A DNA stretch of 64,000 nt from contig OW028581.1 in assembly GCA_932294295.1 (NCBI GenBank), positions 9,098,526 to 9,162,525 on the forward strand, in the 5' to 3' direction. This document shows positions 48,860 to 58,989 of this stretch, piece after piece. Each line of letters begins with the position of its first letter. The stretch's first letter is position 1. The notes under the pieces are model-generated. The model saw only the letters and a program-made list of their open reading frames with translations, was not told where the DNA came from and did no database searches. This DNA comes from Alitta virens. Its lineage: Eukaryota > Annelida > Polychaeta > Phyllodocida > Nereididae. A program made the position numbers and the translations under genes.

Positions 48860-48865
48860 TTTATT
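48860..48865 (-). terminator. Candidate polyadenylation signal of the FReD gene
   Basis: AATAAA on the - strand about 190 bp beyond the stop codon of the FReD exon and about 185 bp before the satellite edge. Another AATAAA lies near 48798-48803. Confidence 0.4.
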
Positions 48866-49052
48866 TCACAGTATCATTTTTATCAGAAGGAAATGCGAGT
48901 CGCAAAATAGAAGCAACGCTACTCGACAAAACATTAGTGCACTCCATCAATAAAGCTTATGCAAAATGCACTCCAGAGAGTATATCGGTGAGTAGGATTT
49001 ACAGAAGCCTTTACAGGGAACCTTTGCAGTAAGATGCCTTTACAGGGGCACT

Positions 49053-49217
49053 TTAGTTGGGCAGTATGGCCATTCGGACTGCTTTGACTGTGTTCCTGTT
49101 GTTCGCGTACCAGGCAATGCACTTGCCGTCATATCGGTCGCAATTGCCCAGCGTTCTACTCGGCCCATTCAAGTTGGAAAAGAGGCAAGCATTGAACCAC
49201 CAGCCGCTCTCAAATTT
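49053..49217 (-). CDS. Fibrinogen-related domain, 3'-terminal exon
   Basis: This exon encodes the last 54 residues and the stop of a fibrinogen C-terminal (FReD) domain. It starts after an excellent 3' splice site (CTTTCTCTCTTGCAG) in phase 0. Seen: SGWWFNACLFSNLNG, the hallmark second-cysteine segment of FReDs, then YDGKCIAWY and the closing strand VKAVRMAILP. The extra cysteine pair (NC and KC) is not typical. Family knowledge: FReDs occur in ficolins, tachylectins, angiopoietins, tenascins and fibrinogens, are secreted, and often bind acetylated sugars. The exon joins in frame to 54341-54441 as ..NCAQ|KFESGWW... The + strand frame over it is a shadow. Confidence 0.88.
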   Translation of the reverse strand, partial: KFESGWWFNACLFSNLNGPSRTLGNCDRYDGKCIAWYANNRNTVKAVRMAILPN

Positions 49218-52200
49218 CTGCAAGAGAGAAAGGACACAAAACAGTGACGACACAAAATCAATAGGGTACAGACCCGCAGTACGACTGAGTTTACGTTCCA
49301 CAGTGCACTTCACCCAACAGACAATAAAGCTGTCATAACAGATGGACCTGACTCGACGTCACATCTGCCCGGCAGCAAGTTTCAAAGCACATTGTATGTC
49401 ATTGCTAAATAAGTGAAAAATGGTGAGAAAGGTTTTGGGTTGTGCTCAAATATCCTCTAACACATTACATAATAATTGAGTACAGTTATATATGTGTTAA
49501 GCACCTATGTCAAAAAGTATTCAGCTAAAGAGTAAACGTACTCCCCATGAAAGCAAATATACCCTCTGAGGAGACTAGGGACCAATTCAGTGTACTGTAC
49601 AATACTGAAGGGAATAAAGGTACTCTCCGTACTCTATTAAGGGGCAACTTTACTCTCTTCAGAGGTTATATGTACTCTCAATAGGGAGTCATTTTTTAAC
49701 ATAAGTACTCCATTCCACTTGTACAGTTAACTGTGCTCGGTTTTCTTTCAAAGAGTTATAGCCGAAGAGTTACCTGCAAATTGAGTACTATCTGCTTTTA
49801 TTATTTTTTTCATTTAGTGCGTTGATCCACACAACGTTAATTTAATGTGATAAACAAAGAAACTGAACAGTGAACATGTTAGCAGTTTTTGTGAAGGGTG
49901 AAAAAAAACTTCGGTTTACTTTAATGGAAGACATGGTATTGGTACAAACTGTATAATGAATACATAATTTAGAACTTACCAACTGGTACCTGTGGTTTTT
50001 TTTGTTAAAGTTTACCTTTAAAGTCATTCATTTTAGATTACATGCTGACACATGCAAAATGTTGTTGATGAGTCCGTGTATGCTTAGTACAGAAAAGTGG
50101 CTAAAATAAGCAACTTGAACCATGCCATGCTAAAGCAGTAAAGAAATGGTCTAAGAGTCATATACAATATTCCTTACTTTTGTCATTACATATTGATGTA
50201 ATAAGAATGTAGATACTTTAAAGACACAAGTACCATAATTCTTGGGCATAACTGATGCTTCATAATTTAAAAATTTTCCAAATGGGTCCGTGATAGAATT
50301 GCTAATTTGGCCAACATCATAACGATGTGTGTATTTAGGTTGACACTGGGCTGACGCTGGATCAACGTAAACCAACGTCCAGCCAAAATGGTATGTCGTC
50401 TGGGATAGATAAGACAAATTTAAATGTTAATTTCTACCTGGTGACTTTGCTTTCATTTAGTGCATCGATGTAGGCTAATGTGAATTTCCCATGTCATAAA
50501 CAAAGAAACTGAACATGTGGGAATGTTTTTACGAAGAGCACCCGAACTTGTGTACTTCCGTGGGAGACATTGTACAGTGCATACCACCCAATAAAAATGT
50601 GTATATATAAGTAAAAATGTATAAATATGTAAAAATAAAACCACAAGTGCACTATCTGACACTCTATCCAATGCAACATTTCGCGGTCAACTTTTTTCAA
50701 GCGAAGTCCATTTCGATGGTTTATACTCCGCCATTACTTCCCTTTATGTTAGGGAAGCCACCGATCCATCCACTAGAACACATTTAGTGTGATCAACAGC
50801 GCCCTTGGAGGAGGTGATGCCGTTTGAGTGTAGGTAAATCCCCTACTTCAACCCCCTGATTTCATCGGATGAGTTTGCATACAGACCCACAATCGTCAGC
50901 ATAAATTCTCCCATGTGGTATCTATGTCTATCTAGCTGGTGTTATAAACAAATTTGGGGTACGTCACTGACTACTAGGTCAGCCTTGGGTTGTAGTTTGT
51001 TTTTACATTTTATTGTAATTTAATGTATTGTATCGTAGTGTATTATATTCTATTGTATCGTATGAAATTTCGCCACTTGCAAACAACAGTGAAATGCCCT
51101 TTTATTCGTTATTCCCTTTTACAAAGTGCATGTTATTCTATTTTGTTGTCTCATTGCTACTGATCCAAAGGTTAGTCATCTTATGCCACCATTGTCAGAA
51201 GCAGACGTAAGGATGAGAGCTTTAAGTTACACGTGGCACAAATGGAAACATAGCAAGCAGAAAAATTAATCAAAATTCTTACAGATCTATGTATATTTTT
51301 CCTCAAAGAAAATTGTTTTTGTTCAAAATGACAATAAAATTGATCTGATCTTATTATCAGTTACAAAAAGTGGGGTTTCACTTATCAGTGACTTTTCTTT
51401 ATATTTGTGCTGTATTTTTGTATTCACTTGAAAACATATGACTCAGTCGTAGTTGATTGAACAGCTTGAATGGAAAGTAATGCAAACATTCTCGTTCTAT
51501 TCATGCAGTTTCTTACTTTGTATGATAACATATGACCATTTGGACATCAGTTTTGAACCCTATGAATTATGCATAAGTTCGTCATGAAACAAACGGCATA
51601 ACAGCCAGGAAATCTTATGGGAGTTGTTTAGAGTGACAAAACACCCCATGTTTTACCATCATCACCAGGCACCTAACTTTCTATTCCAAACCTGGGGCAT
51701 AATACCCGCCTGGATCATCAGCTTTGCATGTCCATATTGCAGGGGTGAAAGCAGTGACCAAGGCTGTCAAAAACCTAATCTCCAAATGGGGATATTGGCC
51801 GAAGGGTTTTGCCACTTACAGGGCAAATACAACACCCTAGTGGCAAGTCTAGAAGAGGGTGTTTTGTTTTCACTACAAATTTCAAGGTCGTAGGATATTG
51901 AAGCTAATGTTCAATGAAAGAGGGTATTTCCAACTGAAAATGCACCTAAAATATAGCTAAAAACCTAAAGTCATGGATATTTTTAACCAAGAATTACTGA
52001 TAACAAATTACTACAAATGAATTAGTACTTGTGAATGACAATACAATTACTGGTAATTTTACCTAAAACCATGGAAATTATTGGCACAACTACTACAAAG
52101 TTGGCAAAGTCTCTACTTATATATTGCTTTTTTTTTTCAAAATGAGATTATCACCTTTGGTTATGCTTTATATATGTTGGGTAGGAGCACCACCTTACAT

Positions 52201-52593
52201 AACAAATCTATTGAGGAAACAACATCACCTAATAACAAATTTGAGGCTGGTGCTTTCTCAGTGATTGCTCACCTCGGGAATAGATTACCTGAAGATATCA
52301 AACGAATCTCCACCAATGATGGCTTTAGGAACTGCCTATGAACAATAGACTTCTTTGTAAATCTTTTATATTTATTTTTTATCTATTATTAGAGGTAAAG
52401 CATGAAATGACGAAAATGACTACACCTATGGCATTGATGTAGATCTTGGGATTGTGCCTGCCATCAGCTCATCATAACTTATGCCTCAGGTTAGTCAAAT
52501 GACCTTTCTTAACTTCAGTTAAGTAAACAAAGTACAAGTACATGGTTGTTTGCATGGCTTTACAAACACTCATTAATTCCATGAATCATTTAA

Positions 52594-52795
52594 CAAAAAA
52601 GTGTTTATTTATCAACTGAACCATCAGGCCATTCTACTAGCTATGGTCACTATGGAAACTAAATTCTGTAGAACAGATCACAATTAAGAACCCTTGGCTT
52701 AGAATGGAATTCATTGCTGCTAAAGGGGTTAAAGAGGTAAAATCAATCAGAAAATCAATCAGGAAATTTAGTGATTTAAGGTTAGTGTCATGCCT
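52594..52795. repeat. Direct repeat H, copy 1
   Basis: Shares AAAAAAGTGTTTATTTATCA, CTGAACCATCAGGCC and TTAAGAACCCTTGGCTTAGA with 54524-54700. This copy holds extra tandem AATCAATCAG-like units. The two copies lie on either side of FReD exon 54341-54441. Confidence 0.75.
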
Positions 52796-53039
52796 TGTGA
52801 ATCCCAAAAGACTTAAGTAATAAGCAGGACATGCAGCTAATAATGCTAATAAAGCAGCCAAACATTCAATAACTAATATTTTAAAAAGAGTAAAACATGG
52901 CATTTTCAGGTGCTGTAATTTCAACAACATATCCAAGATCACAGACCATGTATCTAGTTTTATGGAGACCCCATTAATAAAGAAAGGTCTGATTTCGATC
53001 TTCAGAGAGACCATATTAAATAAACTGAAAATTGTACCC

Positions 53040-53400
53040 TAAAACCTCACAATTAAGACCACCCAATATTGAGACCATCTGGGCATTAATACAATTATCA
53101 GAACTATAAGTAAAGTGGGTGGGTGATTAGGGCTTTACGTCCTGTAATTCTGCACCAGTTGGGCTAATTAGGACAGGCAGAGACCATGGCAATGAGACGA
53201 AGGAGGAAACAGCCATCCAACTTAGGCTCGACCGGGAATCGAACCCGGGACCCAGTAGTTGGAAGCCCAGAGCGCTACCTCTGAGCTAGGCCCCCGCCTC
53301 TGAACTATAAGTAAAAGGTGAAATGGCTCCACCGATATTAAGACCACTTTATTGATTGCCAAGTCTCAAAAGGGTGGTCTTAATTATTGGTTCTGCTTAT
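53040..53400. mobile_element. Family E element split by a SINE
   Basis: Left part ACCTCACAATTAAGACCACC (53043 on) and right part with GGTGGTCTTAATTATTGG (about 53370-53390) are family E ends. The SINE at 53115-53301 lies between them. Confidence 0.55.
53115..53301 (-). mobile_element. tRNA-derived SINE (family S), copy 3
   Basis: Best copy for Pol III signals: on the - strand GGGGGCCTAGCTCAGAGGTA (A box) and GGGTTCGATTCCCGG (perfect B box). A 14-bp perfect target duplication GAACTATAAGTAAA lies at 53101-53114 and 53302-53315. Nearly intact and so probably a recent insertion. Confidence 0.93.
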
Positions 53401-53619
53401 TTGATATGATGAGGAAATTTAATGGCTTTCTAACAGCACAAACTAGAACATCTTAAAGGAAACCTTAATAATGACAACCTCGTTTATATATGGTTTCTTT
53501 ATATAAGTTTTTTCCTTTGTAACATGTAATGTTACTGGCAGCTAGGTAGCACATTAAACAAGGGCATGGACTGTAGCAGAGTGCAGTAGAACCTCGCCAT
53601 TAAGACCACATTTGGTGAA

Positions 53620-53808
53620 GAGCAGAGGACTAGCTGAGTGGTAGTGTGCAGGGCTGCCAACCACTGCATCCTGGGCTCGAATCATGCCCATGTTGGAAGC
53701 TTCCTTATCTGCCTCATTGCCTTGGCACCTGCCTGTCCTGATCAGCCCTATCTGGTGCAAAAATATGGGACATAAAGCCAGTCTCACCCATCCGGGTACC
53801 CACTCACC
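53620..53808 (+). mobile_element. tRNA-derived SINE (family S), diverged copy 4
   Basis: On the + strand: GACTAGCTGAGTGGTAGTG (A box), GGGCTCGAATCATG (B box), CCTGTCCTGATCAGCCCTA and CATAAAGCC in the body. A 9-bp duplication TTTGGTGAA flanks it (53611-53619 and 53809-53817). It is inserted in another family E element (CCTCGCCATTAAGACCAC on the left, GGTGGTCTTAGTAAAG on the right). Confidence 0.8.
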
Positions 53809-54340
53809 TTTGGTGAACAATTTATGGACTGTAACAGGGAGGTGGTCTTAGTAAAGAGGGAAAATGCAAAGTAAGAGTGAAGTTGAACCAAAAATCTGAT
53901 GATTATAACTGTCAAGTAGTTATAGTTTGTTAGCAAGGAAAACCGGATCAAGTGGAACCAATCTTGGGCAATTAGCATCATCGCTGGACCGTTTTGAGCC
54001 GATGATGCTGACACTCAGGCAACATTGAGCCAATTTGGCATGAAGTGCAAGTAACACCCAAGCTAGTCTAAATAATGAAGTGTTCTTTACTCTTAAGATG
54101 GAGTTCCATCTTATACCCTTCTAGCTTAGCTTAACTTGACAAACGGTGATAGGCTATATAGTCGGATTACTCTATGCGGTGCACATACAAAGCACAAGAC
54201 TGCTATACAGCTATGATGAAAAGCTCATAGAAGCCCATAGAAGTTGAGAGACAAGCTGCCTGTACAATAATAGACTTAAAAAGATGGTGTCTCGTAGAAG
54301 GAAAGCCCAACGACGGAGGACGTGTGAAGATTTCACCTAC

Positions 54341-54441
54341 CTGGGCGCAGTTTGTGGCCCTGTCATTGTCGTTGTCTCGGTCGGGTGTCGAGAAAGCCAT
54401 ACCATTATGCATCGGTCTACCTGAACCCTGCAAGGCATCTC
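54341..54441 (-). CDS. Fibrinogen-related domain, penultimate exon
   Basis: A 101-bp exon bounded by TTCGTTGCAG (acceptor) and CAG|GTAGGT (donor). Entry phase 1, exit phase 0. It encodes GDALQ (first Gly completed by the previous exon), then HNGMAFSTPDRDND and ATNCAQ. This is the calcium-site and cis-peptide region of the FReD fold: the Asp-rich DRDND loop and the first cysteine of the last disulphide, whose partner is in WWFNAC of the next exon. The phase match and domain order make the join with 49053-49217 secure. Upstream FReD exons (GGWT and FWLG regions) were sought on the - strand and not found. Confidence 0.88.
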
Positions 54442-57400
54442 CTGCAACGAACAAGAAGATAATATTATGCTAGATTATATGAAAGTGTGTCAGACACTAA
54501 CCAGATTAAGATGCCTAAGTGGTTACAAAAAAGTGTTTATTTATCAACTGAACCATCAGGCCAAATTCTACTACTATGGTCACCATGGAAACTAAATTCT
54601 GTTGAAAAGATCACAATTAAGAACCCTTGGCTTAGAATGGAATTCATAGCTGCTAAAGGGTTCAAAGGGGTAAAATCAGAATTAATGTCATGTTTTTCAG
54701 TCATTTTATATTCCAAGCAGAAAATGTGAAGAAATATGTCATCAATATGTCAAACCCAAACTTTCATTCATGTTTATTACCATTTCATGAAACATGCTTT
54801 CGCAATAAACTGCTTTCGGAACGCTAAATTTAAAGCAAACTGTGAACAGTTGAATTTTAATATTTTCTATTGTTATAGGAATTTGGATTCTGAAATTAGA
54901 CTTGGTAAAACTTTGCTGGTCATTTGTCATTGGCTATTACAGTAGCATTAATAACCATCATAATCCCCTGAGGCAATTGGAGAGATAAAAACTATTCCAG
55001 CTAATTACTATGATACACTGAATCAAAATTGGCTTGTCAACCAAAAAAATCAGGCCAATGTTACTCAGATTTGACATGCTATCTGTCTTAATTGTGAGGC
55101 ATTTTTCTGAGGTACCTCACATCAACACTGACCGAATCTATCTTCAGAATCTCCTGATACCCCACCACCTCTTTAAAATAGGCTTAATTCACTAACTGCA
55201 ACACAGCTATACTAATGCTGCATTATGTATCGACATAATATTCTGTTATAAATGTATAAATCACATTCTCTCAAAATATTTCATTGATCTTCTGCCATTA
55301 TCACCAAATGAGCATCATAGTAATGAAACAAGACAAGTACATCAATTTAGATTGCCATTAGTTAATAATGAATTTGCCAATCAAAGTATTAGTACAGATA
55401 CATAAATAATTAAAATAATATGAACTATAAAGAAAAACTATATAAACATAGTCAGGATGGTTTTAAGAGGTATATCAAATTTAGCATAACTGCAACATAG
55501 AATGAACGTTGTGAGATTCCTAATTATTATATTTGTTCAAGGCCAAACCCTCATTAGTGTCCTCATATTCATAACATACCTTTCATATATGTCATCATTG
55601 ATGAAGTGCATTGTTAATATTTTTGTTTTTGTTAATTTGAAATAATATAGAAAATATTTTGTGAATCTTGAATCCCTGTAGGTGGCCACACGATAGCGAA
55701 GGGATACCTTCTTTAGTGGAGTCTCCTCACATTATGTATAAAATTTGAGCTTTGTAATTGTAATTTTATAATATATGTATGAATGTGAAATAAATTAAAA
55801 TGAATCTGAGTCTGAATCTGTAATAATATACATATAATCCCAGATAGCATTCCAAATCGTATCAACGTTGGTGGATGTCGGCCATGTTGAAACGATGTTG
55901 TACCAGCGGCAGCCGATATGAATTGAAGCTGGCCCAATTTGGAATGCTATCTAAAATATGGCAGCAACACAATTCATTTCTATACGGGCAAATTGTAGCA
56001 TAAGACCAGCAGAAGTTTTATTAAATTCTAATTTATAATCCAAATTCCTGTTGCATTTAATTACATTTGATTATGATGTACAATACTTCAAAACAATTCA
56101 GTATTCACGTACATGGTCTAATCCGTGAATAATCGCCTTAGAATGACACAAGTAAATTGACATTCGAAGAATTATTCAGAGGAGTGTACATAATGCTGAT
56201 TGCATTGCATGAGTGACAGGAAGTTTGGCAGCACAGGATTATGTGTAGGCATTCAGCGGGCGATGAGTTCTCCATTTAATCTTCTCAAGATGGCATCCAC
56301 CTTACACTCATCGCCACACAAATTACAGCATGATTGTCTTGCAATGTCACGCAGCGAAATTAAAGTGAAAGGGGAAAAAAGCGCACTTCTTAATCTTATG
56401 CACAGTAATTGTGACCCAAGTGATGAAAGACAGACAACAAAAATGTCCAAATAGGCACACCGACTCATGAATGCTAATGTCGATGACATCCATAACAAGC
56501 AAAAGTAAACTTCTTCAAACTTTGCATCAACAATAAACCCAGTTTTCTTCAGCAAACGCAGAATGATTGTCCCATTAAAGGAGTCAATGGATGGTGATTC
56601 ACAATTAAGGAAATGTGTGAAGAAAGTGGTGAAATCAATTTAATCACGTAGTTTCAATCACTTTAAAAATGGCAGGAATGATATTTAATAGAAGATAATG
56701 TTAAAAAAAATAAAGAAAGAGAATATCACTTGACAAAAATTACTTAAATTGTACAAATGATTTTGTCAATTGTAAAAACGAATTACTAAATTGTACAAAC
56801 GGTTTACTAAATTGTTTTTTTCTTGCAATGTACTTAAATGTCTTATGATAAAGAAAAGAACAGAAAAGGAAACTCACAATTACAGAACAAATTAAAGTGA
56901 AATCTTTTTTTTTTTCAAGCAATATCTTCTATAAAATACATTATGAAGTATAATCCATAAACAATTATTATAATTGACACACAGCAAGGTAATGATTTAA
57001 TCAAATTACAGTACAAATCACAAAAAACGTCCCAGACATGTTCGAATTATGCAATCAAGTTCTGTGAACAACTACCTAAAACTAAACCAAATCTATGCCT
57101 AGCTATAGATAAAGATAGTTGGCTTAGCTTAACCTTCACAAAGCAACTAGTGTCTCCAGAAAGGTATGGCTTAGTTTAGCCAAAGAAGATGTACCAAGAA
57201 GCGCCACTCCCCATACTTCACATTGTAAACGCTGCGCCTCCTTTTCCCAGCATGCATAGCGCGTCAGAGTTCATTAACACCTCTAGTGGATAATAAAATA
57301 TGGACTGAAAGTGCACCCGTCCATCAATACTTTTGTATATTTGATGTTTAAATAAATAAGATCTATAATTACCCCAATTTCAGTGCCTTTATGAGCGAAT

Positions 57401-57900
57401 GTAGCAACATATATACATCAATTTACACAATGTTACAAGCATTAGATCTGAATGCTACATAGGCTTATCATGTCATAATCGGTCAGTATGATGTCATTCA
57501 ATTGGGGTCATCAGCTTGGTTAACAATACGCCTCCTTTTCCCTGTAGGCAAAGCATGTCCTACTTACGAGAGTGCGTGTTCTTGGTACATATTATTTGGT
57601 TTAGCTACAGCTTCAGGAAGTTATGCTTGGCTCTGCATAGCCACAGTTGAAAGTTCCTGCATATTCAGGATCATTTGGCTTAATCACTCCACAGTAATTC
57701 ATAGCTAATTCCAACAGAAGACCTTAACTGAGAGCATATCCACTGTATATTCATCATAATACCAATATAGCCAGAATGAAACAGAACCCCAGTTCAAAGT
57801 CATTTTTCTCAAGAACCTGAATATTGCAGCATCTTTTGTGCTCTTCTTCTGCTGCTTGCAGTCACCCAAACATCTAGACTGGCTCATTCAGTAGTAACTA
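54442..57900. other. No assigned exon; AT-rich
   Basis: Probably FReD intron. It holds direct repeat H copy 2 (54524-54700), a family A MITE and AT-rich DNA. The - strand frame at 56253-56555 ends in a Cys-containing, helix-like stretch (CCNLCGDECKVDAILRRLNG) but has no identifiable family. Confidence 0.4.
55839..55952. mobile_element. MITE family A, copy 4 (inverted)
   Basis: CCCAGATAGCATTCCAAATC at the left and TTTGGAATGCTATCT at the right. The interior is the reverse complement of the other copies. Confidence 0.8.
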
Positions 57901-58195
57901 TATATTTACCGTCAGGTACAAAAGTTTACATACACCTCAGCAAGATGTCATCAATTGAATTGTGAATTAATTCATTCAAATAAAAATCAGGTTGCTAAAC
58001 CCCTGATGGAAATAAGGGAAAATGGTTAGAATTATCTCTAACTCAATTGTTATTATTTATGGTGCATATAAAAATTATTCGGATCTGTTACTGGAATGCA
58101 AAGAAATGTGACTATTTACTTACGAAAAAAGAATAGAGAATTGGAACTGTATTCTGCTCGAGTGTATGTAAACTTTTAGGCACGATTGTAAATAT
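57901..58195. mobile_element. Tc1-like MITE
   Basis: A 295-bp element with ends TATATTTAC and an inner inverted repeat AAAAGTTTACATACAC. The word AAGTTTACATACAC is typical of Tc1-family terminal repeats such as those of salmonid Tc1 elements. TA lies at both edges. There is no transposase, so it would be mobilised only in trans. Confidence 0.75.
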
Positions 58196-58985
58196 AATAC
58201 TAGTGGTATAACTAAATTACTGGCATTCTGTAATCAGTTAACTAGAGCCTTACGGCACCGAGTCTAGGTGATGATAGTGCTAGAGTACCAGCTAGGCATG
58301 CCAAGTCTCACTCATTGAGAGCGAGTCTCACTCATTTGTCACACTCACACTCATTGAGAGTGAGTCTCATTTGGTTGCTGTCTCACTCCTCTAGAATTTC
58401 CTCGTGGATCACTGAAGATCCAAATCATGTCATTTCCCACCATTTTGCTGTGGGTTGCATACTGGAACAAGAACCATTTTCAGAGTGGCCTTCACTTTTA
58501 CCAATGCGTCACTGGTGGTCGCAAGTGGTACTTCGTTAGTCTGGAGTTGCCCCATGCTTAACAGACCTCCTATACTCACTACAGCTAAAAAACGGCCTCT
58601 AGAAAACTAAGTTGGAATAAATGAATAACACTAACGTGACTTCAGGATCACTTTTTCTGGCATGACAAAAACTTGAAAAGTTCAAAACATTGCTCAAAAG
58701 TCAACCAGAAGTTGTCAGCGAAATGTAAACAAACTCCAAGAGCTAGGCTGGCGAGCGAGCAAGTGCCGGTAGGTGAAATATGCTCTCGGCCCAGTACACA
58801 CTCATTTTATGCATTTTTTAGCAACTCCTATTCTTCCTAACAAACGAGTCTAAAGATGTTGCGCAATGCAATTTAAAGTATACTGAGCCCTATGTGACAC
58901 TGCACAGCTTGATTTCCACTGAAGTTATTCATTCGAAAATTTTCCTGTTCCACTCAATCACATCTTAAGCCTAGGTCTCACATAG
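58196..58985. other. No gene; GAGTCTCACTC repeats
   Basis: A short self-complementary cluster lies at 58300-58375 (CTCATTGAGAGYGAGTCTCA repeated). Otherwise nothing is supported. Confidence 0.4.
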
Positions 58986-58989
58986 CCGG

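Larger units (their letters stand above)
49218..54340 (-). other. FReD intron with repeats
   Basis: This 5.1-kb intron, inferred from the two FReD exons, contains a family D fragment (51140-51215), a direct duplication (52594-52795 and 54524-54700, the second just upstream of the next exon), family E pieces and two SINEs. No other coding exon is evident. The frames at 51624 and 52637 have no support. Confidence 0.6.

Noticed and set aside
49057..49338. 93-codon + strand frame
   Set aside because: It is the antisense of the FReD terminal exon, whose motifs and splice site are on the - strand.
57240..57345. FReD exon from a - strand IDGRVHFQ stretch
   Set aside because: The residues before and after do not match the GGWT..QRR..DG..DF..W pattern and there is no splice support.
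58680..58745. FReD exon from a - strand NFWL motif
   Set aside because: The motif is followed by Thr rather than the required Gly, and flanking residues do not fit the domain.
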